A stretch of 35,301 bases of DNA, from positions 1-35,301 of the forward strand of contig JBBISU010000028.1 in NCBI GenBank assembly GCA_037441225.1, written 5' to 3'. This document shows positions 8,078-15,323 of the stretch, one piece after another. Made by a program: the position numbers and the translations under genes. A model generated the notes under the pieces. That model was not told where the DNA came from. It searched no databases and worked only from the letters and a program-made list of their open reading frames with translations. The stretch is from JBBFMJ01 sp037441225 (lineage in GTDB: Bacteria > Acidobacteriota > Thermoanaerobaculia > UBA2201). The number at the start of each line of letters is the position of its first letter. Positions within the stretch are counted from its first letter, which is position 1.

Positions 8078-9378
8078 TGAAGCTCAAAGGGCTTATATTG
8101 CTTTTAATTGCAATTGGATTATTTCTTTTTATTATTTTCTATGAAAAAAAGCTTCCTTCTACAGAAGAAAGGAAAGAAAAAGAAAAGAAGATCTTTAATT
8201 TTAAAGAAGAGGATATAAATTTTTTGTCTTTTAAAGAGAAAGATTTAAGCTGGGAAGTAAAAAAAGAAAAAGATGAATGGCGTCTTTTAAAACCAATTGA
8301 ATATAAAGCCGATGAATATACAATAAACTCAATAGTTTCAAGTATTGTGGAGTTAGAAAAGGAAAAAGAAATAAGTACTTTGGATTTAAAGGATTTTCAA
8401 TTAGACAACCCAGAAGCAATTTTAAAGTTTAAACAAATGGAACGAGAAGAAGAAATTTTAATTGGTACAAAAATACCCCAGATAAACCAAATGGCAATAA
8501 GGGTTAAAGGGAAGGGTAAGAATTATTTTGTATCATCATCTTTTTATGAAAAAATAAATAAAAATTTGACAGATTTGAGGGATAAAAATATATTTTCATA
8601 TCAAGCATCAGATGTTAACTTAATTGAAATAGAGACAAGGAAAAGGAAGATAAACATTGAAAAAAAGGATAATTTTTGGTACATTGATTTCCCTTTTAAA
8701 GATAGGGCAGAGAAAGATGGAGTTGAGGACTTGCTTTATGGATTATCTTCTTTCAGGGCAAAGGAATTTATAGATGAATATAAAGAAGAAGATTTAAAGG
8801 AATTTAATTTGCTTCCACCAATTGCAGTTGTTTCTTTTTATAATAAAGATAATAAATTAATTTTAAGAAGTGAGTTTGGAAAAAAAGAAGGGATGGGAAA
8901 AAATGATTTTTATTTGAAGAAAGATAAAAAAGTATATATCGTAAACCATTCCTTATGGGAAAAATTAGAACAAGGGCTTGTGGCAGTACCAGATACAAAA
9001 ATTTTATCCTTTTCACAATGGCAGGTTAAAAATTTTAAATTAAAGATTGGAAAAGAAGAATTTGCTTTTGAAAAAAAAGAAGATAAATGGTATTTAAATC
9101 AAAAGGAAGTAAAGGTTGAAAAGCCAATAGACAATATTTTAAAGGAATTTTCTGAGTTAAAGTGGATGAAAAGCATAAGCGACAATTATAATAAGATTGA
9201 AGAAATTGGTGAAGTAAAGATTGAAGGAGAAGATTTTAAAGTAAATTGCAAATTTTATAAGGATTTGCAGGATAAAGAAACTTTTTGGGCAAAAGCAGAA
9301 GATAGGCCCAATCTCTGGTCCTTTGTAACTGCTGCATGGAAAAGGGTAGAAGGAGAAATAGAAAAGCTTAAGAAATAA
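8077..9378 (+). CDS. DUF4340 membrane-anchored protein
   Basis: A 433-aa protein with one N-terminal membrane helix (5-22) and a lysine/glutamate-rich extracytoplasmic region built of repeated segments of the type WEVKKEKDEWRLLKPI...A (about 52-68), WYIDFPFKDRAE (about 202-213) and WYLNQKEVKVEKP (about 340-352). This is the DUF4340 pattern, which regularly follows GldG-like genes. The function is unknown; the repeats suggest a scaffold contacting the GldF/GldG complex. It starts on the last base of the GldG stop. It ends the module: an AT-rich inverted repeat and the hslV promoter follow. Confidence 0.85.
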   Translation: MKLKGLILLLIAIGLFLFIIFYEKKLPSTEERKEKEKKIFNFKEEDINFLSFKEKDLSWEVKKEKDEWRLLKPIEYKADEYTINSIVSSIVELEKEKEISTLDLKDFQLDNPEAILKFKQMEREEEILIGTKIPQINQMAIRVKGKGKNYFVSSSFYEKINKNLTDLRDKNIFSYQASDVNLIEIETRKRKINIEKKDNFWYIDFPFKDRAEKDGVEDLLYGLSSFRAKEFIDEYKEEDLKEFNLLPPIAVVSFYNKDNKLILRSEFGKKEGMGKNDFYLKKDKKVYIVNHSLWEKLEQGLVAVPDTKILSFSQWQVKNFKLKIGKEEFAFEKKEDKWYLNQKEVKVEKPIDNILKEFSELKWMKSISDNYNKIEEIGEVKIEGEDFKVNCKFYKDLQDKETFWAKAEDRPNLWSFVTAAWKRVEGEIEKLKK

Positions 9379-9436
9379 AACTTTTAAAATTTTATTTTTG
9401 GCTGAAATTTTTTTATTTTTTAAATTTCTAAAAGTT
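9379..9436. repeat. AT-rich imperfect inverted repeat after the ABC module
   Basis: AACTTTTAAAATTTTA at 9379-9394 is matched (14 of 16) by the reverse complement of 9421-9436 across a 26-base loop. It begins right after the DUF4340 stop. It could slow polymerase or stabilise the 3' end, but it has almost no G/C and no following T-run, so it is not called as a terminator. Confidence 0.3.
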
Positions 9437-9469
9437 ATAAAAAAAAATCAAATTTATATTTGCATAGAA

Positions 9470-9498
9470 TTGATTTGAAATTTTATTTTTGTTATCCT
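9470..9498 (+). promoter_or_regulatory. hslV promoter (leaderless architecture)
   Basis: TTGATT (9470-9475), a 17-base spacer, then TATCCT (9493-9498). The ATG of hslV begins seven bases after the -10 box, exactly where transcription should start. No Shine-Dalgarno is present. This predicts a leaderless hslVU mRNA. Confidence 0.6.
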
Positions 9499-9504
9499 AT
9501 TTAT

Positions 9505-10032
9505 ATGAAAAATACAACAGTTTTGGCTTTAAGGTTTAAGGGGAAAACAGTCCTTGCTTCAGATGGGCAAGTTACATTAGGAAATACTATAATAAAGCAT
9601 AAAGCATCAAAGGTAAGAAAAATATATGATGGGAAAATTTTGGCTGGCTTTGCTGGTTCTGCTGCTGATGGAATTGCTCTTCTTTCAAGGTTTGAAGGAA
9701 AGATTAAAGAATATAAAGGAAACTTGGAAAGAGCAGCTGTTGAATTGGCACAGGAATGGAGAACTGATAAGGCATTGAGACGCCTGGATGCAATTATGAT
9801 TGTTGCTAACTCTGAAAAATTATTTCTTTTATCTGGGACTGGTGATCTTCTCCAGCCAGATGATGATGTAATTGCCATTGGCTCAGGTGGTCCTTATGCT
9901 TTAGCTGCTGCAAAGGCACTTATAAAACATTCAAACCTTTCACCAGAAGAAATTGCAAAAGAGGCAATGGAGATAACTTCATCAATTTGTATATATACAA
10001 ATAATCAAATTAAAATTGAGGTGCTTGAATGA
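9505..10032 (+). CDS. hslV: ATP-dependent protease subunit HslV
   Basis: A 175-aa N-terminal threonine protease that forms the double-ring core of HslUV. The catalytic N-terminal threonine pair follows a three-residue propeptide (MKN-TTVLALRF, as in thermophile HslV with short leaders). SDGQVTLGN, KILAGFAGSAAD, the RTDKALRRLDA region, IAIGSGGPYAL and the C-terminal SICIYTNNQI are all in place. The open frame extends back to 9460, but only the ATG at 9505 puts the threonine at the right place, and it coincides with the predicted transcription start. It overlaps hslU by four bases. Confidence 0.95.
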   Translation: MKNTTVLALRFKGKTVLASDGQVTLGNTIIKHKASKVRKIYDGKILAGFAGSAADGIALLSRFEGKIKEYKGNLERAAVELAQEWRTDKALRRLDAIMIVANSEKLFLLSGTGDLLQPDDDVIAIGSGGPYALAAAKALIKHSNLSPEEIAKEAMEITSSICIYTNNQIKIEVLE

Positions 10033-11345
10033 AAGAACTTCAAAAGTATCTAACACCTTTTGAAATAGTTAGAGAATTAAATCAGCACATAATTGGGCAG
10101 GAAGAAGCAAAGATAAAGGTTGCAATTGCTTTAAGAAACAGATGGAGGAGATCACAATTATCAGAAGAATTAAGGCAGGAAATAATACCAAAAAATATTT
10201 TAATGATTGGACCAACTGGGGTTGGGAAGACAGAGATTGCAAGGCGCCTTGCAAAACTTGTGGAAGCACCAATGGTGAAGGTTGAAGCAACAAAGTTTAC
10301 AGAAGTGGGATATGTAGGAAGGGATGTGGATTCGATTATAAGGGATCTTGTTCAAGAATCAATAAGATTGGTAAAAGAAGAAAAACTAAAAACAATTGAA
10401 GATAAAATCAAAGAAGCAGCAGAAACACGCCTATTGCTGAAACTTTTTCCAGAGACCTCTTCAAACTGGGAAGAAAGGGAAAAGAAAAGGAAAATATTAA
10501 GGGAAGGAGGGTTTAATAACCTTCAAGTGGAGATTGATGTGGAAGAAAAACAATTTCCACAGGTTCAAATATTTGGTCCTCAGGGGTTGGAAGAAATTGA
10601 AATACAAATGCAAAGTATGTTGTCAAATATTATGGGGCCTAAAAGTTCAAAAAGGTTTGTTTCAGTCCCAGAGGCATTAAAAATTTTTCAAGCACAGGAA
10701 GAAAGCAAGGTACTGAATATGCAAGCAGTTACCTCTGAGGCATTGAAAAGGGCAGAAGAAACAGGGATTGTTTTTATTGATGAAATGGATAAGATTGCAG
10801 GAAAGGAAAAAGGATATGGACCAGATGTTTCAAGGGAAGGGGTTCAAAGGGATTTATTGCCAATTGTTGAAGGGACAACTGTTCAAACAAAATATGGTTC
10901 AGTAAAAACAGATTTTATATTATTTATTGGTGCTGGTGCTTTCCACACTACAAAGCCCTCTGATTTAATTCCAGAATTACAAGGAAGATTCCCAATAAGG
11001 GTTGAGCTTTCTTCTCTTAAGGCAGAAGATTTTTATAGAATTTTAAAAGAACCAAAACATTCATTATTAAAACAATATGAGGCGCTCCTTAAAACTGAAG
11101 GGATTGAATTGGAGTTTAAAGATGAAGCAATTTTAGCAATTGCAAAATATACAGAATATTTGAATGAAAAATTGGAAGATATTGGAGCAAGGAGGCTTTA
11201 TACACTTATGGAAAAGGTGCTGGAAGAAGTCTCTTTCCATGCCCCTGAAATGGGGAATATAAAAGTTGTAATAGATGAAAATTATGTACATAAAAAAATT
11301 AAGGATATTACTGAAAAATTGGATCTTAGTAATCTTATCTTATAG
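10029..11345 (+). CDS. hslU: HslU ATPase/unfoldase
   Basis: A 438-aa AAA+ ring ATPase feeding substrates into HslV. N-terminal LTPFEIVRELNQHIIGQ, Walker A GPTGVGKTE (61-69), pore loop GYVG (94-97), an intermediate domain (about 110-230), Walker B VFIDEMDK (248-255), the LIPELQGRFPIRVEL region with Arg320, and GARRL near the sensor-2 position. The C-terminus LDLSNLIL matches the tail that docks into HslV. Length is usual. Its ATG overlaps the hslV stop. The last 71 bases also encode, in the +1 frame, the signal peptide of the next gene. Confidence 0.96.
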   Translation: MKELQKYLTPFEIVRELNQHIIGQEEAKIKVAIALRNRWRRSQLSEELRQEIIPKNILMIGPTGVGKTEIARRLAKLVEAPMVKVEATKFTEVGYVGRDVDSIIRDLVQESIRLVKEEKLKTIEDKIKEAAETRLLLKLFPETSSNWEEREKKRKILREGGFNNLQVEIDVEEKQFPQVQIFGPQGLEEIEIQMQSMLSNIMGPKSSKRFVSVPEALKIFQAQEESKVLNMQAVTSEALKRAEETGIVFIDEMDKIAGKEKGYGPDVSREGVQRDLLPIVEGTTVQTKYGSVKTDFILFIGAGAFHTTKPSDLIPELQGRFPIRVELSSLKAEDFYRILKEPKHSLLKQYEALLKTEGIELEFKDEAILAIAKYTEYLNEKLEDIGARRLYTLMEKVLEEVSFHAPEMGNIKVVIDENYVHKKIKDITEKLDLSNLIL

Positions 11346-12252
11346 TTTGATTAATTGTGGAAAAGAAGGACCTCCCCATCCACCAATTCCAAAGGAAAAA
11401 ATCATAAAAGAAGTAAATTTTCTTCAAGAAGGAAAAGAAATTGAAGTTGATATAAATTTACCAGAAAGCTTTCAGGAAGGAAAAATTGAAGTTTATTTAA
11501 TTAAAATAAAAAATCCACAAAGAAGGGAAATGGATTTGCCTCCAGAAGAGGCAGTTTTTAAAAAAAATAATTTGATTTTAAGTGAATTTTTAAAAAGTAA
11601 TAAATGGAAAAAAAATTTCAAAAAAGAGGATTTAAATTTAGATTATGATTTTTCAACTTTTTGGGGCTTTTATATTAAGGGGAAAAAATTTGAAGAAAAA
11701 ACAAAGGTTTTTCAGTTCTTGTTTTTAAAAGTCCCTGAAAAAACAAATTTGAAGAATGTTTTTTTTAATGAAGAAGGAATTGCTTTTGAATTGGAATTAG
11801 AAGAAAATTGTAAAAGTTTATTGGTAAAAAAAGAAATAAACAATGGAATACCTCTTTTAGTTGATTTGAAAAAGAAAGAAAATTTATTCTTTGATGAAAA
11901 TGTATCACATAATTCTTTTTATAAATATATTTTTAATTGTTATGAATATGATAAAAACCATTTATCAGAATCCTTGATTTATGAAACATTATATAAATAT
12001 GAATTTAAGCCACCTCCACCAGAGGAAGTAATTCTTTTGGAAGACAATGAAAATTTAAGGATTGAATTTAAAAAAGTTCAAAAAGCAATAAAGTACAGAT
12101 TATATGAAAAATGTTTTGGAAGCCAGAATTGGGAGTTTGTACTTGAAACTGAAAAAAATATAATTTTCTTAGAAAAAAGATTTTGTAAATTTGGTGTATC
12201 ATCTTTAAATGAAGCAGGATTTGAAAGCGATATAATAGAAGCAAAGGATTAA
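11275..12252 (+). CDS. LptM-like lipoprotein with FnIII-like domains
   Basis: A 325-aa protein with a basic n-region and hydrophobic helix (KKLRILLKNWILVILSYSLI), then C28-G-K-E-G-P-P-H-P-P. The CGxKGP start is the hallmark of LptM/YifL-type and related lipoproteins, which often sit before lysA/dapF as here. After a proline-rich linker there are at least two beta-rich segments (about 45-150 and 245-322). The last ends with a fibronectin-III-like pattern (YRLYEK...KFGVSSLNEAGFES). Residue -1 of the lipobox is Asn, which is unusual. The start (ATG 11275, or ATG 11284) lies inside hslU in another frame with no clear ribosome site. A TTG at 11347 would delete the signal. It is likely periplasmic and membrane-anchored; the role is unknown. 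Confidence 0.75.
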   Translation: MKIMYIKKLRILLKNWILVILSYSLINCGKEGPPHPPIPKEKIIKEVNFLQEGKEIEVDINLPESFQEGKIEVYLIKIKNPQRREMDLPPEEAVFKKNNLILSEFLKSNKWKKNFKKEDLNLDYDFSTFWGFYIKGKKFEEKTKVFQFLFLKVPEKTNLKNVFFNEEGIAFELELEENCKSLLVKKEINNGIPLLVDLKKKENLFFDENVSHNSFYKYIFNCYEYDKNHLSESLIYETLYKYEFKPPPPEEVILLEDNENLRIEFKKVQKAIKYRLYEKCFGSQNWEFVLETEKNIIFLEKRFCKFGVSSLNEAGFESDIIEAKD

Positions 12253-12255
12253 GCT

Positions 12256-13071
12256 TTGGAAATTGGGAAGTTTTCAGGAGCAGGAAATGATTTTATTATA
12301 ATTGACAATAGAAGAAATGTAGTTCCAAGAAACTTGGAAGATTTTATTATTAGAATTTGCAAAAGAAGGCTCTCAATTGGGGCAGATGGGTTAATCTTAA
12401 TTGAGAGTTCAAAAAAGGCACATTATAAAATTACTTATTATAATTGTGATGGCTCTTTTGCTAACCTTTGCATAAATGGCACAAGGTGTGCAGCAAGATA
12501 TGCTTTCCTTAAAGTAATTGCACCAAAAGAACATAAAATTGAAACAGATGCTGGTGTCTTTGGGGCAGAAATTTTAGGGAAAAATGTAAAACTGTCTTTT
12601 CCACCTACAAAGGTAAAAATAAATGAATTAGAAACAAAAGGATATAGGGGATTCCTTGTTGATGTGGGGGTGCCTCATTTAATAATTCCAATGGAAGAAA
12701 ATTTATATAAAATTGATTTTTTAAACATTGCAAGGGGTTTAAGATGGGCAGAAGAATTAAAGCCAGAAGGGGCAAATGTTTCTTTTGTATCAATATTAGA
12801 GCCAAATATTATATTTATGAGAACCTATGAGAGGGGTATAGAAGATGAAGTTTTATCTTGTTCTTCTGGTTCTTGGGCAGCAATTTATGCACTAAATTAT
12901 GCAAACTATCCAATAGAAAATAAAATTGAAGTGGCAAACTTATCAGGGATTCCCCTTTATTTTGAATATGAAAAGAAAAAAAATATTTTAGAAAATTTAA
13001 AAATGGAAGGAGATGCTCGCCTTTTATTTTTTGCAAAAATCGAAAGGGAAACTTATATTTGGGGTCCTTAA
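12256..13071 (+). CDS. dapF: Diaminopimelate epimerase
   Basis: A 271-aa cofactor-free epimerase converting LL- to meso-diaminopimelate for peptidoglycan and lysine. It begins FSGAGNDFIIIDN (6-18). Both catalytic cysteines are present: C72 in NCDGSFANLCINGTRC and C202 in ERGIEDEVLSCSSGSW. Around them the usual MCGNG and ACGTGA are altered (LCING, SCSSGS), so it is a divergent member but probably active. No ATG is available. The TTG at 12256 is the start, with AAAGGA about eight bases upstream, three bases after the lipoprotein stop. Its 3' end overlaps the convergent transglycosylase gene by 48 bases. Confidence 0.92.
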   Translation: MEIGKFSGAGNDFIIIDNRRNVVPRNLEDFIIRICKRRLSIGADGLILIESSKKAHYKITYYNCDGSFANLCINGTRCAARYAFLKVIAPKEHKIETDAGVFGAEILGKNVKLSFPPTKVKINELETKGYRGFLVDVGVPHLIIPMEENLYKIDFLNIARGLRWAEELKPEGANVSFVSILEPNIIFMRTYERGIEDEVLSCSSGSWAAIYALNYANYPIENKIEVANLSGIPLYFEYEKKKNILENLKMEGDARLLFFAKIERETYIWGP

Positions 13072-13581
13072 CCAGAGATCATAATAACAATTCAAAACTT
13101 TTTCAATAAAAATAATTGTTTCTTTTGGCAATTTTTTTCTTCCTCTGACACAATTTATTCCACAATTGTATGCTGCTATTGTCTCTAAAATTTTTCCATT
13201 AAATTCGTTAAATAAAAATTTCAAATAGAGACATCCTGCTTCTATGCTAAAGGAAGGATCTTTATGTTTATCCCAATGGTTTTCATTTAAAACCAAATAT
13301 TGCATAAGCCCTACAGCGCCTTTATAAGAGACAGCACTTTCATCAAAATTACTTTCTTCAAGGATCAAACAAGTTAAAAAGTGGGGATCTAAATTGTTTT
13401 TAATACTATATTTTAATATCAATTCTCCAAAAGGGATTTTTTTATAGGGAAAAATTTTGTGAGAAAAAGAAAAACTCATATCAAAATCAAATTTTTTTAT
13501 TTCTTTTTTATAGAAATTTGAGAACTGGGACAGTTTCAAGGGGAAAAATATAAATATTAAAATTAAAAATAATTTTTTAAT
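13024..13581 (-). CDS. Small SLT-type lytic transglycosylase
   Basis: Residues after the signal match the Slt70/MltC-like lysozyme-fold domain: catalytic Glu in ILEESNFDES, then YKGAVGLMQ and IAAYNCG. It would cleave MurNAc-GlcNAc bonds in the periplasm. The first standard start is TTG at 13539 (171 aa), which gives no export signal. Extending in frame to an ATT at 13581 adds IKKLFLILIFIFFP, a credible signal peptide. That ATT has AGGAG nine bases upstream and overlaps the stop of the Fis-like gene by one base, the same coupling seen elsewhere here. I therefore prefer the ATT start (185 aa), with the TTG as the conservative alternative. The 3' end overlaps dapF antisense. Confidence 0.75.
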   Translation of the reverse strand: MKKLFLILIFIFFPLKLSQFSNFYKKEIKKFDFDMSFSFSHKIFPYKKIPFGELILKYSIKNNLDPHFLTCLILEESNFDESAVSYKGAVGLMQYLVLNENHWDKHKDPSFSIEAGCLYLKFLFNEFNGKILETIAAYNCGINCVRGRKKLPKETIIFIEKVLNCYYDLWLRTPNISFPFDFCKK

Positions 13582-13795
13582 CTCCCTTTTCTCCTGAGAT
13601 TTTTTTATTTAAGATATTGCTTATCGTATTTCTATGTACTTTTAATGCTTTTGCTGTTTCTTTAATATTCCCTCCATAATGAGCAAGGGCTTCTTCTATA
13701 AATTTTAATTTAAATTCTTCACAGGCTTGAAGAAGGGAGATATTTGAAGAAACAAGCTCCCTTATTATTTTTCTTAATTCCAAATCTAAATTCAT
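13577..13795 (-). CDS. Stand-alone Fis-type HTH DNA-binding protein
   Basis: A 72-aa protein whose C-terminal half (about 32-64) is a Fis/HTH_8 helix-turn-helix: FIEEALAHYGGNIKETAKAL then VHRNTISNILNKK. The same module ends NtrC-type sigma54 activators, but no AAA+ or receiver domain is attached here. The frame opens at 13837, but the ATG at 13795 is preferred because it gives the compact Fis-like start (MNLDLELRKII). It also sits six bases after a -10 box with a correct -35 (TTGAAA-N17-TATTAT), so the mRNA is probably leaderless. It is co-transcribed with the transglycosylase. Targets are unknown. Confidence 0.8.
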   Translation of the reverse strand: MNLDLELRKIIRELVSSNISLLQACEEFKLKFIEEALAHYGGNIKETAKALKVHRNTISNILNKKISGEKGD

Positions 13796-13801
13796 ATTTT
13801 T

Positions 13802-13830
13802 ATAATAACTTAAAAAAAAAACTTTTTCAA
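13802..13830 (-). promoter_or_regulatory. Promoter of the Fis-like gene (leaderless)
   Basis: Minus strand: TTGAAA (13830-13825), 17-base spacer, TATTAT (13807-13802), then six bases and the ATG at 13795. The geometry is identical to the hslV promoter. There is no ribosome-binding site. Confidence 0.55.
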
Positions 13831-13847
13831 TAACCAAAATTAGGTAA

Positions 13848-13962
13848 TTGCATAAAAAAAGTTGACTGATAAAAAAAAGATAATTTGAAAATTTGCTTTA
13901 AGGTTTAATATCTTTCCATTAGAGCTTTATCTAAATTTTAAAACTCTTTTTTGCATAAAAAA
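13848..13962 (+). repeat. 12-bp direct repeat in divergent promoter region
   Basis: TTGCATAAAAAA occurs at 13848-13859 and again at 13951-13962, 103 bases apart, between the divergent Fis-like and pentapeptide genes. The second copy contains the -35 box of the pentapeptide gene, so it could be an operator. In such AT-rich DNA chance is possible. Confidence 0.3.
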
Positions 13963-13979
13963 TGATAATTTGATATAAT
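13951..13979 (+). promoter_or_regulatory. Promoter of the pentapeptide-repeat gene
   Basis: TTGCAT (13951-13956), 17-base spacer, TATAAT (13974-13979). The ATG follows nine bases after the -10 box at 13989, so the transcript would have at most a few leader bases and no Shine-Dalgarno. Confidence 0.6.
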
Positions 13980-13988
13980 TTTTAACTT

Positions 13989-15323
13989 ATGGCAAACCCT
14001 GCTCATTTGGAAGCTTTAAATTCCGGAAATTGGAATTTATTTAGAAAGAGGTACCCTAATGTAACCCCTGATTTTGTAGGTGCAAACTTACAAGATTTTA
14101 ATTTGGAAAATCTTGATCTAAAAAGTGCAAATTTTCAAGGGGCAAATTTAAAAGGAGCTATTTTAAAAGGTTCCTTTTTACAGGAAGCAAATTTTCAAGG
14201 GGCAAACCTTTTATCATCAGATTTTTCTTTTTCTGAAATTTTAAAGACCTCTTTTGAGAATTTAAATTTAAGTGGTTGTAAATTTAATTCTGCAAAACTT
14301 CAGTTTGTCTCTTTTAAAAATTGTAACCTTGAAAAAGCAAATTTAAAGGATTTGGAAGCAAAAAATTGTGATTTTTCTTCTTCCTTTGGAAATTTTATTG
14401 AAGCAGAAAAATTTAAAGGTTTCAAGTGTGATTTAAGGCAGGCAAGATGGGAAAATCTTTCTTCATCAAATTTCCAATTTGAGGATTGTGATTTATCTGG
14501 TGCAAATTTTTCAAAATCAAATTTTGATTCAGGAAAATTTTTAAATAGCAGAATGGAAAATGGATTTTTTCCCCAATCTGTTTTTTTTAAAATTAATTTT
14601 ACAAAAAGTAATTTTTCTTCTGTGATTTTTGATAAGTGTAAATTTAAGGAAATAACCACAGTTGAATCAATTTTTAAGGATTGCCATTTTTTAAATTCAA
14701 ATTTTGAAAAAATTCCCTTTTCTTCTGGTAAGTTTGAAAGGTGTCAATTTGGTTCTTCCGCTTTTGAAGAACTGGATTTTGATAATTCAAAATTCTTAGA
14801 ATGTGATTTTACAAATATTGATTTTACAAAGACATATTTGAAAAATGCTTCTTTTTCAAACTGTATTTTTCCCCAATCAAATTTTAAAGGAATGACAATC
14901 CAGAAGGTTTCTTTTAGAGGTTCAAAATTTGAAGAATCCTCTCTTGAAAGAGTAAAGGCAAGAAGCAGTGATTTTTCTGTTGTCTCTTTTTTGAAATGCA
15001 ACGCTAATAATATACTTTTTGAAGAATGTGAATTTCAAGGTTCTGTATTTTTAAAATCAATTTTTGAAAAAGCAAATCTTTCAAAATGCTTTTTCCTTGA
15101 TTTTTATGCAAAGGAAACAAATTTAAATCAGTCAAATTTTGCAAATTCAAAGATAGAAAAAACAAAATTCATAAATTCATCTCTTCAATTTTCAGATTTT
15201 AAGAAGGCAAATTTGAAAAAAGTAAAATATTATGGCTCCACATTAAAAAATGCAAAATTTAAAAGTGGTTTTTATTGGCTTTTAATATTATTTCAAAGGA
15301 TATATCCAGTTAAGGAGGATTAA
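13989..15323 (+). CDS. Large pentapeptide-repeat protein
   Basis: A 444-aa protein made almost entirely of A(N/D)(L/F)xx-type repeats from about residue 32 to 425, predicting a long right-handed quadrilateral beta-helix (about 20 coils). The N-terminus HLEALNSGNWNLFRKRYPNV matches the short helical cap common in such proteins. The central position is Phe more often than Leu. A hydrophobic stretch near 428-437 (FYWLLILF) may cap the helix or touch a membrane. No signal peptide is seen. Known relatives include DNA-mimic gyrase protectors, but the lysine-rich composition here does not support DNA mimicry, so the function is open. It overlaps trpS by one base (TAATG) with AGGAGG for trpS in its 3' end. 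Confidence 0.9.
   Translation: MANPAHLEALNSGNWNLFRKRYPNVTPDFVGANLQDFNLENLDLKSANFQGANLKGAILKGSFLQEANFQGANLLSSDFSFSEILKTSFENLNLSGCKFNSAKLQFVSFKNCNLEKANLKDLEAKNCDFSSSFGNFIEAEKFKGFKCDLRQARWENLSSSNFQFEDCDLSGANFSKSNFDSGKFLNSRMENGFFPQSVFFKINFTKSNFSSVIFDKCKFKEITTVESIFKDCHFLNSNFEKIPFSSGKFERCQFGSSAFEELDFDNSKFLECDFTNIDFTKTYLKNASFSNCIFPQSNFKGMTIQKVSFRGSKFEESSLERVKARSSDFSVVSFLKCNANNILFEECEFQGSVFLKSIFEKANLSKCFFLDFYAKETNLNQSNFANSKIEKTKFINSSLQFSDFKKANLKKVKYYGSTLKNAKFKSGFYWLLILFQRIYPVKED

Noticed and set aside
4966..9378. Gliding motility system
   Set aside because: Only GldA/F/G-like proteins plus DUF4340 are present. This module is widespread in non-gliding bacteria, and no other gld or spr genes are seen.
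14300..14659. Minus-strand frames within the pentapeptide gene
   Set aside because: They arise from the repeat periodicity on the coding strand; no ribosome site or recognisable domain.
13989..15323. Qnr-like quinolone resistance protein
   Set aside because: It is about twice Qnr length, lysine-rich, lacks Qnr-specific loops, and has no sign of mobility.
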